From Bacillus sp. NEB1478 (lineage in GTDB: Bacteria > Bacillota > Bacilli > Bacillales > Fictibacillaceae): a stretch of 64,000 nt of DNA. The notes beneath the pieces are model-generated. The model saw nothing but the letters and a program-made list of their open reading frames with translations, did not search any database and had not been told where the DNA came from. The stretch lies in the NCBI RefSeq assembly GCF_031582965.1, contig NZ_CP134049.1:62001-126000 (forward strand). The letters run 5' to 3'. Position numbers and translations under genes: made by a program. Below are positions 42,403 to 51,854 of the stretch, piece by piece; within the stretch, counting starts at the first letter, position 1; each line of letters starts with the position of its first letter.

Positions 42403-42879
42403 TTAAAGCAATTCTTGAATGTGTTTTTCAATCGTTTCTGGTTTATCTGTAGGGGCGAACCTTTTAACTACATTACCTTCTCGATCTACCAGAAACTTTG
42501 TGAAATTCCATTTAATCGCCTTTGAGCCTAACAATCCAGGAGCTTCTTTTGTTACAAGTTTGAATAAGGGATGTGCGTTCTCCCCATTAACGTCCACTTT
42601 TGCAAACAACGGAAAGTTTACTCCAAAATTCAATTGGCAAAACTCTTGAATTTCATCGCTTGTTCCAGGTTCTTGTGCACCAAACTGGTTGCAAGGAAAT
42701 CCAAGTACAGCAAGTCCTTTGTCATTGTATTTTTCATAAAGAGACTGAAGACCATCGTACTGAGGTGTAAAACCGCATTTGCTCGCTGTATTGACAATTA
42801 GCATCACTTTTCCTTTATAGGGATCCAGCGTTTTTTCTTCTCCTTTAATCGTTTGTACGGGGATATCATAAATAGACAT
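42403..42879 (-). CDS. bsaA: Glutathione peroxidase family protein (BsaA)
   Basis: 158 residues, the usual bacterial length. The peroxidatic Cys35 lies in [12 protein letters not shown], the second motif is [14 protein letters not shown] (59-72), and the tryptophan motif [12 protein letters not shown] completes the catalytic tetrad. Bacterial members of this type generally use thioredoxin rather than glutathione to reduce peroxides. AAGGAGA precedes the ATG. It is monocistronic and cytosolic. Confidence 0.92.
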   Translation of the reverse strand: MSIYDIPVQTIKGEEKTLDPYKGKVMLIVNTASKCGFTPQYDGLQSLYEKYNDKGLAVLGFPCNQFGAQEPGTSDEIQEFCQLNFGVNFPLFAKVDVNGENAHPLFKLVTKEAPGLLGSKAIKWNFTKFLVDREGNVVKRFAPTDKPETIEKHIQELL

Positions 42880-42998
42880 GTGTTACGTCTCCTTTTTTAT
42901 ATATGTTTTACAACTTTATCATACCTTGTATCGTCAGCGCTTTCATACATACTGCTCAAAATGGTAAAATTAGGTGACTAAAAAGGGGGATACCATAA

Positions 42999-43478
42999 AT
43001 GGATGTAGTGTTTCATGTGGAACATAAGGTCTTTAATTACCGTACGGCCGGTGTTTTCATCGAAAATAATCATGTTCTAATACACCGTTCTAAACGAGAA
43101 ACGCATTGGTCTTTGCCAGGCGGCAGAGTTAAGCTTGGAGAGGATGCGAAGTCTAGTTTAAAGCGGGAAATGCAAGAAGAGTTAGCATTAAAAGTGGATG
43201 TAACTCGCCATCTGTGGACAGTGGAAAACTTTTTTACATACAATCAAAAAGAGATTCATGAAATTGGACTTTATTTTAGCGTGAAAGCAGAACAAATTCT
43301 GCCCTTTCATGACGGGAAAGAGTTTACTGTAGAAGAAGCAGATCGTCTTGTATTTAAATGGGTGCCGCTTCAAATGCTGAATGATTATGATTTAAACCCG
43401 ACGATTGTGAAAAATAAGCTGCTTTCTGGTTCACTAGAATCGGATTACTTCTTTGTGAGCGAATGGCAGAGAGTTTAA
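42999..43478 (+). CDS. Nudix hydrolase
   Basis: 159 residues. The Nudix box is GGRVKLGEDAKSSLKREMQE then ELAL (about 47-70), matching GX5EX7REUXEEXGU except that the last Gly is Ala. Strands before it (TAGVFIENNHVLIHRSKRET) are typical. Substrates are nucleoside diphosphates linked to another group; the specific one is unknown. GGGGGAT lies before the ATG. Confidence 0.85.
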   Translation: MDVVFHVEHKVFNYRTAGVFIENNHVLIHRSKRETHWSLPGGRVKLGEDAKSSLKREMQEELALKVDVTRHLWTVENFFTYNQKEIHEIGLYFSVKAEQILPFHDGKEFTVEEADRLVFKWVPLQMLNDYDLNPTIVKNKLLSGSLESDYFFVSEWQRV

Positions 43479-43521
43479 CCAGTCAAATGGTTATTAAATA
43501 ATGATGAATTGAAGTTTAAAA

Positions 43522-43575
43522 GAGGCTGTCCAAAAGGTTGTTCTTAAGACGACACTTTAGAGATAGCCTTTTTTT
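43522..43575 (+). terminator. Terminator of the Nudix gene
   Basis: AGGCTGTC and GATAGCCT pair across a long loop and T7 follows. Confidence 0.6.
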
Positions 43576-43619
43576 ATTGATTGGAGCATTTTTACGATAA
43601 GTGTTCTTTGGTTTATTAC

Positions 43620-43682
43620 ATGATTCCACACAAAAATACTGTTTTCACTCTTGAAATTGCATTTTCCTAAATGATGAAATAT
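43620..43682 (+). repeat. 21-bp periodic intergenic array E
   Basis: ATTCCAC, TTTTCAC and TTTTCCT units begin at about 43623, 43643 and 43663 (20-base steps). The first phrase (ATGATTCCACACAAAAATAC) is nearly repeated in array G at 59092. Confidence 0.55.
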
Positions 43683-43773
43683 TTTATCGGAAAACATATC
43701 ACATATAGTGCTTATCCAAGTACCGCTTGAGCGAGTGTCCATGTGAGGTGAACAAATAGGTGATTTGTTTTTG

Positions 43774-43803
43774 TAGGGGGTCAGACCCCGGGTCTGACCC
43801 CTA
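43774..43803. repeat. GC-rich palindrome before the lia operon
   Basis: GGGGTCAGACCC and GGGTCTGACCCC form an almost perfect palindrome with CAGACCC repeated in each arm. It lies about 100 bases upstream of liaI. A partial relative (GGGGTCAGTCCC) lies near 56428. Confidence 0.75.
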
Positions 43804-43898
43804 CTAAGCCTCAGGTCTTATTGGAAAATACAGCCAAGGTCAGTTTTGAGCTTCTTTGAATCGAGGTAAGCTAAGAGTACGAAAGGAGGAAGCCACTT

Positions 43899-44246
43899 AT
43901 GAAAAAATTAGGCTTGCTTATTATTGGAGGAATTGCAGCAATCGTGCTGATGGCGAACTTAGGTCCGATGGTCGGACTTGCGATTGGTCTTGCTGTTATG
44001 TATTACGGATTTAAGAAATGTACCCGTGCTGAAACAGGAGGAAAGAAATTTTGGTGGGGAGCTCTTGCGGTTGTTGGATTATGCATCTCTGTTGCGAACC
44101 TGCCAGCGATTTTAGGGGCAGTTGCCATTTATGTATTATATATCGTGTACAAAAAATGGAACAACAAAGAATCAATCCATGAGCCACATGACAACGACCC
44201 ATTCACAAATTTTGAAAGAGAATGGTCGAAGTTAAAAAACAGCTAA
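43899..44246 (+). CDS. liaI: LiaI-like membrane protein
   Basis: 115 residues. Two hydrophobic hairpins (IIGGIAAIVLMANLGPMVGL then AIGLAVMY, and FWWGALAVVGLCISVANLP then AILGAVAIYVLYIV) are separated by a short basic loop, and the tail is acidic. This is the LiaI size and topology; LiaI anchors LiaH at the membrane under envelope stress. AAAGGAGG precedes the ATG. It is first of liaI-liaH-liaF-liaS-liaR. Confidence 0.8.
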   Translation: MKKLGLLIIGGIAAIVLMANLGPMVGLAIGLAVMYYGFKKCTRAETGGKKFWWGALAVVGLCISVANLPAILGAVAIYVLYIVYKKWNNKESIHEPHDNDPFTNFEREWSKLKNS

Positions 44247-44288
44247 GTAACTTGTTCAATTTAAAAAAGAAAAAAGGAGCTACCAAAA

Positions 44289-44933
44289 ATGAATTTATTA
44301 GAAAGAATTAAAAACACAATCGCGGCGGATTTTCACGAAGTACTGGATCAAAAAGAATCAAAAAATCCATTATCTCTATTGAATCAATATTTAAGACAGT
44401 GTGAGCAAGAAGTAAATAAAACTCGTAAGCTAGTGGAGCGTCAGCAGCTTTTGAAAGATCAGTTTGACCGTGAGAGAAAAGAAGCGGAAGAAAAAGCAGC
44501 AATGCGTACCCGTCAAGCAGAACTGGCTCAGCAAGCAAATGAACAAGAACTTTACCAATTTGCTATCCAGGATAAAGAACAGCATGAAGCTCGTGCTCGT
44601 TTGCTAAAAGAATCTGCAGCAACAGCTGAAAAGGACTTAACGGAGCTCGAACAAAAATATGAGCAGATGAAACATAAATTAAAAGATATGGAAATTAAGC
44701 GAATGGAATTAATGGGCCGAGAGAACGTAGCAAGAGCTCATAAAAAAATGGACCGTGTATTAGAACCTTCTAACTCTCTAAAAAATTCCGTATTTCGTTT
44801 TGAGGAACTTGAGAATTACATGGACCGCCTGGAGCAAAAAGTGAATGCAGAATACCATGCGAGCACGATGGAAGCAAAGTTAGCGAAACTAGAAAAAGAT
44901 TGGAAAAAAGAAGAAACATCTACTACCGTTTAA
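44289..44933 (+). CDS. liaH: PspA/IM30-family protein LiaH
   Basis: 214 residues, an almost unbroken coiled coil from about 25 to 165 rich in Glu, Lys and Gln, with the family start LERIKNTIAADFHEVLDQKE then SKNPLSLLNQYLRQCEQEVN. LiaH forms large rings at stressed membranes. It lies 42 bases after liaI with AAAGGAGC upstream and is the most strongly induced Lia protein in B. subtilis. Confidence 0.88.
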   Translation: MNLLERIKNTIAADFHEVLDQKESKNPLSLLNQYLRQCEQEVNKTRKLVERQQLLKDQFDRERKEAEEKAAMRTRQAELAQQANEQELYQFAIQDKEQHEARARLLKESAATAEKDLTELEQKYEQMKHKLKDMEIKRMELMGRENVARAHKKMDRVLEPSNSLKNSVFRFEELENYMDRLEQKVNAEYHASTMEAKLAKLEKDWKKEETSTTV

Positions 44934-44964
44934 CCCAGTATGTGATACGATTAAATAGAAAACG

Positions 44965-44987
44965 AGGCGCATTCACTGCGCCTTTTA
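44965..44987 (+). terminator. Terminator-like hairpin between liaH and liaF
   Basis: AGGCGC and GCGCCT flank a 7-base loop, with TTTTA after. A partial terminator here would make liaIH a major transcript with read-through into liaFSR, as known in B. subtilis. Confidence 0.6.
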
Positions 44988-45017
44988 CCTATGAAACTTA
45001 GAAGAGAGTGAATGCGA

Positions 45018-45749
45018 ATGCCTATAAAAAAGAAAAACGATTTTATCAGCTGGATGCTTCTGATTTCCTGTGTATTGCTGCTTTTAGAAGCCAGTTTTAA
45101 TGGAGAAGGTATCGTGTTCACTGTCTTATTCAGTGCAGCACTTATTTATTTTGGACGCAAAAAAATGCCGAAACGCCTTGGAAAGTTAATGTTTTGGGCA
45201 GGAATGCTTATTCTATTAATCAGCATCCTCAATTTATATGCGTTTAAATTTTTGTTAGTGGCTATCATTCTTTATATCATTGTTCAATTTTATCAATCAA
45301 AACAAAATCCCATTGTGATAAATCCTCAATTAGAAAAATCAACAACGGATTCAACGGAAGAACTTTTTATTAAAAAACCCCTATTGAAAAATATAGGATT
45401 TGGACAGCAACAGACGGCTGACCATGTTTATGAATGGAGTGACATCAACATACAATGCGGTGTTGGTGATACAGTAATTGATTTAAGCCAGACCATTCTG
45501 CCGCATGGGGAATCAGTTATATTCATAAGAGGGTTGATCGGAAACATTTCCATATTAATCCCTTATGAAATTGAAATAGCCGTTAGCCATTCAGGAATAG
45601 CGGGCAATACGACAATATTTGAGCATCATGATCCAAAGATGTTTAATCAGAATATGTTTTTTCGTACAAAAAATTATATAGAATCTGAGAAAAAACTGAA
45701 GATCATGACAAGCTTAATAGCAGGAAGTCTGGAGGTGAAACGGGTATGA
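45018..45749 (+). CDS. liaF: LiaF, negative regulator of LiaRS
   Basis: 243 residues from ATG 45018 (GAGAG upstream; the ATG at 45012 is too close). Four hydrophobic segments fill the first 95 residues, followed by a soluble C-terminal beta domain of the LiaF family (DINIQCGVGDTVIDLSQTIL then PHGESVIFIRGLIGNISILI). LiaF holds LiaS inactive without cell-wall stress. It overlaps liaS by 4 bases. No liaG lies between liaH and liaF, unlike B. subtilis. Confidence 0.85.
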   Translation: MPIKKKNDFISWMLLISCVLLLLEASFNGEGIVFTVLFSAALIYFGRKKMPKRLGKLMFWAGMLILLISILNLYAFKFLLVAIILYIIVQFYQSKQNPIVINPQLEKSTTDSTEELFIKKPLLKNIGFGQQQTADHVYEWSDINIQCGVGDTVIDLSQTILPHGESVIFIRGLIGNISILIPYEIEIAVSHSGIAGNTTIFEHHDPKMFNQNMFFRTKNYIESEKKLKIMTSLIAGSLEVKRV

Positions 45750-46786
45750 GTACCGTTCTGCGTCACATGCTTTCCAGCCTTATATTAGCGTTTGGTATCC
45801 TTGTCTTATTAGGATCTATCGTTTATTTCCTCTTTCCGATTGATGACTGGACATTTTTATTAAAAGAAAGTTTATTAGATTTTCCGCTCGCGTTCGTCAT
45901 TCCATTCTTTGTGTTTATTCTAGGCGCCTTTTTCGGATTAAATTCAGGGATTTCTTCTCGAAAACAATTAAACATGATTGATCAGACATTAAAGTCTATT
46001 GAAGATGGAAGGCAAGTCAATATAAAAGAATTATCCGGTCTTGAACTGCGAGCAATCACAAAACGCATAGAAGGAATTCAGCGTCAGCTCGGGGAAAAAA
46101 TCCGCCAGTCTCAGAAGATGGCAACTGAAAAAGCAGTCGACCAGGAAAAGCGGATTCAAGAAATTATCTCGCAAGAAAGGCACCGTCTAGCTAGGGAACT
46201 GCATGACTCCGTTTCTCAGCAGCTATTTGCAGCCAGCATGATTCTTTCTGCGATCAACGAAGTTCGAGAGGAAACCGAGACCCGTGAATCAAAGCAATTA
46301 AAAATGGTTGAAGAAACAATACATCAAACACAGTTAGAAATGAGAGCACTTTTGCTGCATCTTCGTCCTGCAGCATTAAACGGAAAGTCACTTCAAAAAG
46401 GAATGGAAGAACTGCTGCAAGAGCTGCTTCAAAAAGTTCCGATCGAACTGAAATGGAAAATTGAAACGATCCCGCTTGATAAAGGGGTAGAAGATCATCT
46501 GTTTCGTATTTTACAAGAATCGGTTTCCAATATTCTTCGGCATGCGAAAGCGAATCAAGCGCAAATTTTACTAGTGCAAAGAGACGATCTTATCATTCTG
46601 CGGATAGAAGATGATGGTGTTGGTTTTGTGCTGAATCAAGAAAAAGCGGGCTCCTACGGATTGCAGAATATGCATGAGCGAGCAGCTGAAATTGGAGGTA
46701 CGCTTAAAATCGTAAGTTTACCAGGTGAAGGTACTCGTCTTGAAGTGAAAGTTCCTATTTTATCAGCAGGAGAGGATAAAGCATGA
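45746..46786 (+). CDS. liaS: Sensor histidine kinase LiaS
   Basis: 346 residues. Two membrane helices (about 10-30 and 47-66) with a very short extracellular loop mark an intramembrane-sensing kinase. A linker follows, then the HisKA_3 helix [20 protein letters not shown] with phospho-His153 and a HATPase domain ([26 protein letters not shown] and LQNMHERA). It overlaps both neighbours by 4 bases, and GGAGGTGA precedes the ATG. It phosphorylates LiaR on lipid II-interfering stress. Confidence 0.9.
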   Translation: MSTVLRHMLSSLILAFGILVLLGSIVYFLFPIDDWTFLLKESLLDFPLAFVIPFFVFILGAFFGLNSGISSRKQLNMIDQTLKSIEDGRQVNIKELSGLELRAITKRIEGIQRQLGEKIRQSQKMATEKAVDQEKRIQEIISQERHRLARELHDSVSQQLFAASMILSAINEVREETETRESKQLKMVEETIHQTQLEMRALLLHLRPAALNGKSLQKGMEELLQELLQKVPIELKWKIETIPLDKGVEDHLFRILQESVSNILRHAKANQAQILLVQRDDLIILRIEDDGVGFVLNQEKAGSYGLQNMHERAAEIGGTLKIVSLPGEGTRLEVKVPILSAGEDKA

Positions 46787-47412
46787 TCAAAGTATTGTTA
46801 GTAGATGATCACGAAATGGTTCGGATTGGGGTTTCTGCCTACCTTTCAGCCCAGCCGGATATCGAAGTAACGGGTGAAGCAGAGAATGGAAGGGTTGCCG
46901 TTGAACGGGCACTTGAGTTAAAGCCAGATATCATTTTGATGGACCTTGTGATGGATGAAATGGATGGGATTGAAGCAACAAGACAGATCACACATTCTTG
47001 GCCAGAAGCAAAAATCATTGTCGTAACAAGCTTTTTGGATGATGAAAAAGTGTATCCTGCTCTAGAAGCCGGAGCGGCGAGCTATATGCTCAAAACATCT
47101 AAGGCAAGTGATATCGCACAAGCTGTTCGAGATACGTTTCACGGAAAATCGGTTCTCGAGCCTGAAGTGACGGGTAAGATGATGAGCAAGATGAGACAAA
47201 AACAAATACGAGAGCCGCATGAAGAACTGACTGCACGCGAGATGGAAATTTTATTGTTGATGACAAAAGGGAAAACGAATCAAGAAATCGCGGATGAGCT
47301 TTTTATCGCTCTAAAAACAGTAAAGGTTCATGTGAGTAATATTTTAAGTAAACTGGATGTTCAAGACCGTACACAAGCGGTGATCTACGCGTTTCACCAT
47401 TCCCTTGTCTAG
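46783..47412 (+). CDS. liaR: Response regulator LiaR
   Basis: 209 residues of the NarL/FixJ family. The receiver has Asp8/Asp9, phospho-acceptor Asp54 in [12 protein letters not shown], and Lys104 in MLKTS. The LuxR-type helix-turn-helix is [20 protein letters not shown] then [20 protein letters not shown] (about 147-186). Phosphorylated LiaR activates liaI. It overlaps liaS by 4 bases. The convergent adeC gene begins only 11 bases past its stop, and I see no terminator between them. Confidence 0.92.
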   Translation: MIKVLLVDDHEMVRIGVSAYLSAQPDIEVTGEAENGRVAVERALELKPDIILMDLVMDEMDGIEATRQITHSWPEAKIIVVTSFLDDEKVYPALEAGAASYMLKTSKASDIAQAVRDTFHGKSVLEPEVTGKMMSKMRQKQIREPHEELTAREMEILLLMTKGKTNQEIADELFIALKTVKVHVSNILSKLDVQDRTQAVIYAFHHSLV

Positions 47413-47423
47413 GATAATACAGC

Positions 47424-49166
47424 TCACTTATTTTCGGCTTTTATAGAAATATGCTGAAACGCGTGAAAATCAAATAACCCTAAGTCCGTCAATTTTATTT
47501 CAGGAATAACCGGCAGGGTTAAGAACGACAAAGTTAGAAAAGGATCGAAATTCCCTTTAAAATCAAGGTCGCTTAATTTTTGTTTCAGTGTAATGATTTC
47601 GTCGTTCACGATCTCAAAAGAACGATCTGCCATCAATCCAGCAATGGGGAGCGGGACAGATGCGAGGACTTTACAATTCTTTACGATCACGTACCCGCCT
47701 TGCATGTCATTTATCGCTTCAATCGCTGTCAGCATATCCTCATCGTTTGTTCCAGCAACAACTAGATTGTGTGAATCATGGGCAACCGTTGATGCAATTG
47801 CTCCTGTTTTTAATAAAAGTCCCTTCACAACTCCTAGTCCGATATTTCCAGTTCGATTATGGCGTTCTATGACTGCCATTTTCAACAAATCTTCTGTGAT
47901 TGATGGCTGAAATACACCGTTTTGTACGCTTGCTGTTATGATTTTTTTCTTCGTTATCAGCTGATTTGGAATGATTTCTATCACATGAAAAGATTCTCCA
48001 TCATCAACCTTTATACGTAAGTCTCCTGCCTTTACTGGAAGGAAATTTACAGATTTCATGAGGGATGAGGTGGGTTTTGCTGCACCTTTAAGCTTCACGA
48101 TAAAATCACCGTTCGAAGCAACACACCTTCCTGATACAAACACATCACTGATTTGGATCGTCTCCAAGTCTTCAAGTAAAAGAAAGTCTGCCTGCAGCCC
48201 AGGTGAGATTGCTCCTTTATCATGTAATCCGTAACATTCTGCGGCGTTCAATGAAGCCATCTGTATCGCTTGAAGAGGGGAGATGCCTTCAGAAATAGCA
48301 AGCCTCACATTATGATCAACACTGCCTTCCGCTACAAGGTCATCCAAATGTTTATCATCCGTACAAAACAGAAATCGGCGTGCGTTCGAAGGAGTTACTG
48401 CTTTTATAAGAGGCTTTAAGTCTTTCGCTACCGAGCCTTCCCGAATTAAAACGTACATGCCGCGGCGGATGCGGTCTAATGCTTCTTCAGCTGTTGTGCA
48501 TTCGTGATCTGTCGTAATTAGGGCGGATCTGTACACGTTTAAACCAGTTGAATCCAGACCTGCTCCATGTCCATCAATAGACGACGCCTGTTTTGCTGCA
48601 GAAATGATTTTAGCGAGCATATCTGAATTGCCGTTCAAGACAGCTGGATAATCCATAACTTCTGCAAGACCTAAAACACGCGGGTGTTTATAGAAAGAAT
48701 TAAGATCTTGAGCAGTGAGTTCCGCTCCTGAATTTTCAAAAGGTGTCGCAGGTACAGATGAAGGGAGCATCACACGAACATCCAGTGGCAAACTCTCTGA
48801 TTGCTGCAGCATAAATGATATACCTTCATTTCCTGATACATTTCCGATTTCGTGCGGGTCTGTTATAACAGTGGTTACACCATGAGAAAGAAGTACTTTG
48901 CAAAATTCGGCAGGCGTGACCATAGACGATTCAATATGAACGTGTCCATCGATGAAAGCTGGACATATATAACGTCCTTTCGCATCAATGGTTTGATGTC
49001 CTTCAAACTCTCCGATTCCCGCAAAATATCCGTCAACAACTGCAATATCTCCTTTTAAAATTGCAAGATTATATACATCAATAATCTTTCCGTTTTTGAT
49101 GACGAGATCAGCAGGTATGCGTTTTGAACTTACATCAATCCGTCTCTTTAGACGATCTTGGTCCAT
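47424..49166 (-). CDS. adeC: Adenine deaminase
   Basis: 580 residues of the amidohydrolase adenine deaminase family. The metal site HVHIESSMVTP (about 74-84) follows RYICPAFIDG, then TDPHEIGNVSG with the conserved His, and ATTDDKHLDDL-like residues (FCTDDKHLDDLVAEGSVDHN). The C-terminal small domain has STVAHDSHNLVVAGTND. It converts adenine to hypoxanthine in purine salvage. AAAAGGAGA precedes the ATG. It is monocistronic, and no purine riboswitch is apparent. Confidence 0.93.
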   Translation of the reverse strand: MDQDRLKRRIDVSSKRIPADLVIKNGKIIDVYNLAILKGDIAVVDGYFAGIGEFEGHQTIDAKGRYICPAFIDGHVHIESSMVTPAEFCKVLLSHGVTTVITDPHEIGNVSGNEGISFMLQQSESLPLDVRVMLPSSVPATPFENSGAELTAQDLNSFYKHPRVLGLAEVMDYPAVLNGNSDMLAKIISAAKQASSIDGHGAGLDSTGLNVYRSALITTDHECTTAEEALDRIRRGMYVLIREGSVAKDLKPLIKAVTPSNARRFLFCTDDKHLDDLVAEGSVDHNVRLAISEGISPLQAIQMASLNAAECYGLHDKGAISPGLQADFLLLEDLETIQISDVFVSGRCVASNGDFIVKLKGAAKPTSSLMKSVNFLPVKAGDLRIKVDDGESFHVIEIIPNQLITKKKIITASVQNGVFQPSITEDLLKMAVIERHNRTGNIGLGVVKGLLLKTGAIASTVAHDSHNLVVAGTNDEDMLTAIEAINDMQGGYVIVKNCKVLASVPLPIAGLMADRSFEIVNDEIITLKQKLSDLDFKGNFDPFLTLSFLTLPVIPEIKLTDLGLFDFHAFQHISIKAENK

Positions 49167-49269
49167 TATGTAGTCTCCTTTTTACGCAGCGTTTTGTTTT
49201 ATAGTATGTAATAGCGTTAAAAAGAAACCATTAATAAGGAATCTTGATTTTGAAGTTGGTGAAGTGGTG

Positions 49270-49392
49270 AGGATGTGTGGTGTCGAACTTTGTAGACTCG
49301 TGGTTATGTCCGAGGATAGTGTGGAATTGTTGAAATAAATGTGGGATGAACAACTGTAAATCTGGAATTGTCGCCTAAAAGTGTGGGAATCG
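49270..49392 (-). repeat. 21-bp periodic intergenic array F
   Basis: TGTGG cores on the plus strand (CCACA on the minus) begin at TGG 49278, 49301, 49322, 49342, 49363 and 49384, steps of 23, 21, 20, 21 and 21. The array fills the gap between ywbE terminator and adeC. Confidence 0.75.
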
Positions 49393-49393
49393 C

Positions 49394-49432
49394 CTAAAAA
49401 AACTCCCAGATCCAAGACTTGGACAGGGAGTT
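49394..49432 (-). terminator. Terminator of the ywbE operon
   Basis: AACTCCC...GGGAGTT encloses a second stem TCCAAG/TTGGA; on the minus strand seven T follow. Confidence 0.85.
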
Positions 49433-49439
49433 GGTGTGA

Positions 49440-49634
49440 TTATTCACTTAAAATATCAATAACGCGGCCGACTTGTCCATCCTGCAATCTAACTTTGATT
49501 CCGTGAGGGTGATTCGGTGAGTTTGTCAGGATGTCCTTCACGATTCCTTTTGTCTTTTTGCCAGATCGCTGGTCAGCTTTTAAAATAACGTTTACGGAAA
49601 GGCCAGGTGTAATATTCGAACGCTTGCGATGCAT
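49440..49634 (-). CDS. ywbE: YwbE family protein (DUF2196)
   Basis: 64 residues of the YwbE family. The sequence RSNITPGLSVNVILKADQRS then GKKTKGIVKDILTNSPNHPH ending in GIKVRLQDGQVGRV is the entire domain, a small basic beta-barrel-like protein. The function is unknown. Its ATG overlaps the upstream gene's stop codon (TAATG), implying translational coupling. It is the last gene of a three-gene operon. Confidence 0.85.
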   Translation of the reverse strand: MHRKRSNITPGLSVNVILKADQRSGKKTKGIVKDILTNSPNHPHGIKVRLQDGQVGRVIDILSE

Positions 49635-49810
49635 TATACACCTGTTCTTCTAGCTTGGTTGTTCGCTTTTTTCGTTTGCTGGTTTTTCATCTGATTTGCC
49701 ACTTTTACAGGTCCTTTTTGAAACCCGCCGCCTGATTGCTGGGCTTTCTTTTCCGCAAGACGCTGCTTAGCGATTTCTTGAAAACTTAGTTTCTTTTTCT
49801 CCTCTGCCAT
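49634..49810 (-). CDS. Small basic protein of the ywbE operon
   Basis: 58 residues from ATG 49810 (GAGGTGAT seven bases upstream). The sequence starts AEEKKKLSFQEIAKQRLAEK and then is low in hydrophobic residues (QQSGGGFQKG, QTKKANNQARR). I do not recognise a family. It is probably an RNA- or ribosome-associated small protein by composition, but this is a guess. Its stop overlaps the ywbE start. Confidence 0.6.
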   Translation of the reverse strand: MAEEKKKLSFQEIAKQRLAEKKAQQSGGGFQKGPVKVANQMKNQQTKKANNQARRTGV

Positions 49811-49825
49811 CGGTATCACCTCAAT

Positions 49826-50317
49826 TTATTTTCTTTTCTTAAATCCTGATTCCTTTAGATATGCTTCAGCTTCTGCATACGTTTCAAATGCAGCTTCAAG
49901 GGCATCATCTTCGTCAAAAATGAACCACATTTCATCTTCTCCAACGAGTTTGATTTCTTCGTGGCTGTGGCTGAACCAAAGCTCTTCGCGGCGCTCGTCA
50001 TCTGTTTGTTCTTTTTTCGGCTGCTGCCAGCCGTGGCGTTTTGAAAGGAATTCCATTGATTCTTGAATTAAAGCGATTAATTCTTCCGCTTCATAATCAC
50101 GAATGTTTACATACCCTTTTTCGTTCTTCACGCTTTTTGGTAGGTGTCCTCCATAAACAAAGCCATTTCCGTTCGGGTGAAGGTGGTAAACAACTGTTTT
50201 CTTCTCTTGTACACTTTCTTCGTAATGATAGTTTACTCGGCCGAGTGAAACCTCACGCATTTCTAACTCTGGAAAATTTTCTTGAATTAAAGCCATTTTA
50301 TCTTCAAATGAAAGCAT
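49826..50317 (-). CDS. Conserved Bacillus protein of unknown function
   Basis: 163 residues, acidic, rich in aromatic residues near the ends (ELWFSHSHEEIKLVGEDEMW then FIFDEDDALEAAFETYAEAE). The N-terminal half contains VNYHYEESVQEKKTVVYHLH then PNGNGFVYGGHL. No signal or membrane segment. CGGAGAG precedes the ATG. It is the first gene of the ywbE operon, 16 bases before the next. I cannot name the family. Confidence 0.65.
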   Translation of the reverse strand: MLSFEDKMALIQENFPELEMREVSLGRVNYHYEESVQEKKTVVYHLHPNGNGFVYGGHLPKSVKNEKGYVNIRDYEAEELIALIQESMEFLSKRHGWQQPKKEQTDDERREELWFSHSHEEIKLVGEDEMWFIFDEDDALEAAFETYAEAEAYLKESGFKKRK

Positions 50318-50391
50318 TTTTATACTCTCCGTTTCTATTGTTGTGATTGGTTGATTATATCACACAGTAGGTTGGAAACAAAAATGACCTT

Positions 50392-50426
50392 TTAAAAAAG
50401 AACACCAGAATTTTGTCTGATGTTCT
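50392..50426 (-). terminator. Terminator of the dipeptidase gene
   Basis: AGAACACCAGA and TCTGATGTTCT pair with one mismatch, and a T6 run follows on the minus strand. Confidence 0.8.
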
Positions 50427-50438
50427 CTGATGTCTTAT

Positions 50439-51833
50439 TTAACGTACTGTTGATTCTTTTTTGAGTGATCTTTCGAGCTCAAACCAATAGTCAGCCAGTG
50501 TTAGCATCCCCTGGTCGAAGTTCTCGAGATGGAAGTGTTCGTTTGGTGCATGGAAGTTTTCTGTTGAAAGACCGAAGCCCATTAATACAACAGGGATATT
50601 TAATATTTGATCGAACGTCGCCACAATCGGAATTGAGCCGCCGCCGCGCGTAAAGGCAGTCGGAACACCGTATACTTTTTCGTACGAACGGGCTGCCGCT
50701 TGGATGGCAGGGTGATCGAATGGTGTTACGTACGGAGCGCCTTTATCAAAAAGAGTAACTGTGACTTCCACTCCGACTGGTTTATGCTTGTCGATATGTT
50801 TTTTAACTTTTTCGATGATCTCGTCTGGATCTTGGTTTGGCACAAGGCGGCAGCTGATTTTCGCATGCGCTTTTGCCGGGATAACTGTTTTAACGCCTTC
50901 ACCTTGGAAGCCGCCCCAAACGCCATTAAGCTCTAATGTCGGTCGAGCCCATGTGCGTTCGATGTGAGTATAGCCTTCTTCCCCTGTAAGTTCTTTTACT
51001 CCTAATTGGTGTTTCAAAGATTCTTCGGTTAACGGAAGGGCGCGGAACGCTTCTCTTTCTTCTTCAGTTAAGTCTTGAACATTATCATAAAAGCCGTCTA
51101 CTAAAATACGGCCGTTGTCGTCACGGAATGATTGCAGAAGCTCGGTAATAGCGTGAAGCGGATTTTGAACGGCACCGCCGTATAGCCCGGAGTGAAGGTC
51201 ACTGTTTGGTCCTGTCACATCAACCTGCATTGCACACATTCCACGCAGGCCGTAGCAAATCGCTGGTTTTCCGCGGTCCAGCATACCTGTATCAGAGATC
51301 ACAAGTACGTCAGCTGCTAAGAGCTCTTTATTGTTTTCGATGAACTTTGGAAGGCTTGGGCTTCCGATCTCTTCTTCACCTTCGATACAGAACTTGAAGT
51401 TGAGTGGAAGTGTGCCTTCGCTTTCTAGTATGGCTTGTAACACTTTTAAATGCATGAACGTCTGCCCTTTATCATCTGACGCGCCGCGTGCATAGAGCTT
51501 GTTATCGCGAACCGTTGCTTCAAACGGAGGCGTTTCCCATAGTTCGACCGGATCAACGGGCTGAACGTCATAGTGGCCATACACTAAAACGGTCGGCTTT
51601 CCTTCCGCTTTTAGCCAATCTCCATAAACAACAGGATGGCCCTCTGTTTCATAGACTTTTACGTTATCCATACCGATTTTAGTCAGTTCGTCTGCGATCC
51701 ATTCTGCACCTTTACGAACATCTTCTTTATGCTCAGGCAGTGCACTGACGCTCGGAACAGCAAGCCAGTTCGTCAGTTCTTTTAAATGATTATCACGGTT
51801 CTTCTTCAAATAGCTTGTAATTTTATCCGTCAT
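50439..51833 (-). CDS. M20 family dipeptidase
   Basis: 464 residues of the M20 metallopeptidase fold. Metal ligands are in VLVYGHYDVQPVDP (His, Asp), YARGASDDKGQ (bridging Asp), FCIEGEEEIGSPS (Glu pair) and the late His in NFHAPNEHFH. The dimerisation domain (about 185-395) carries CRLVPNQDP. Relatives are cytosolic dipeptidases of the CNDP type. AAGGAGG precedes the ATG. It is monocistronic. The peptide specificity is unknown. Confidence 0.9.
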   Translation of the reverse strand: MTDKITSYLKKNRDNHLKELTNWLAVPSVSALPEHKEDVRKGAEWIADELTKIGMDNVKVYETEGHPVVYGDWLKAEGKPTVLVYGHYDVQPVDPVELWETPPFEATVRDNKLYARGASDDKGQTFMHLKVLQAILESEGTLPLNFKFCIEGEEEIGSPSLPKFIENNKELLAADVLVISDTGMLDRGKPAICYGLRGMCAMQVDVTGPNSDLHSGLYGGAVQNPLHAITELLQSFRDDNGRILVDGFYDNVQDLTEEEREAFRALPLTEESLKHQLGVKELTGEEGYTHIERTWARPTLELNGVWGGFQGEGVKTVIPAKAHAKISCRLVPNQDPDEIIEKVKKHIDKHKPVGVEVTVTLFDKGAPYVTPFDHPAIQAAARSYEKVYGVPTAFTRGGGSIPIVATFDQILNIPVVLMGFGLSTENFHAPNEHFHLENFDQGMLTLADYWFELERSLKKESTVR

Positions 51834-51854
51834 TTTTAGTCCTCCTTATGTACG

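Noticed and set aside
47413..47423. Terminator between liaR and adeC
   Set aside because: The 11-bp gap contains no hairpin; the two convergent transcripts probably overlap.
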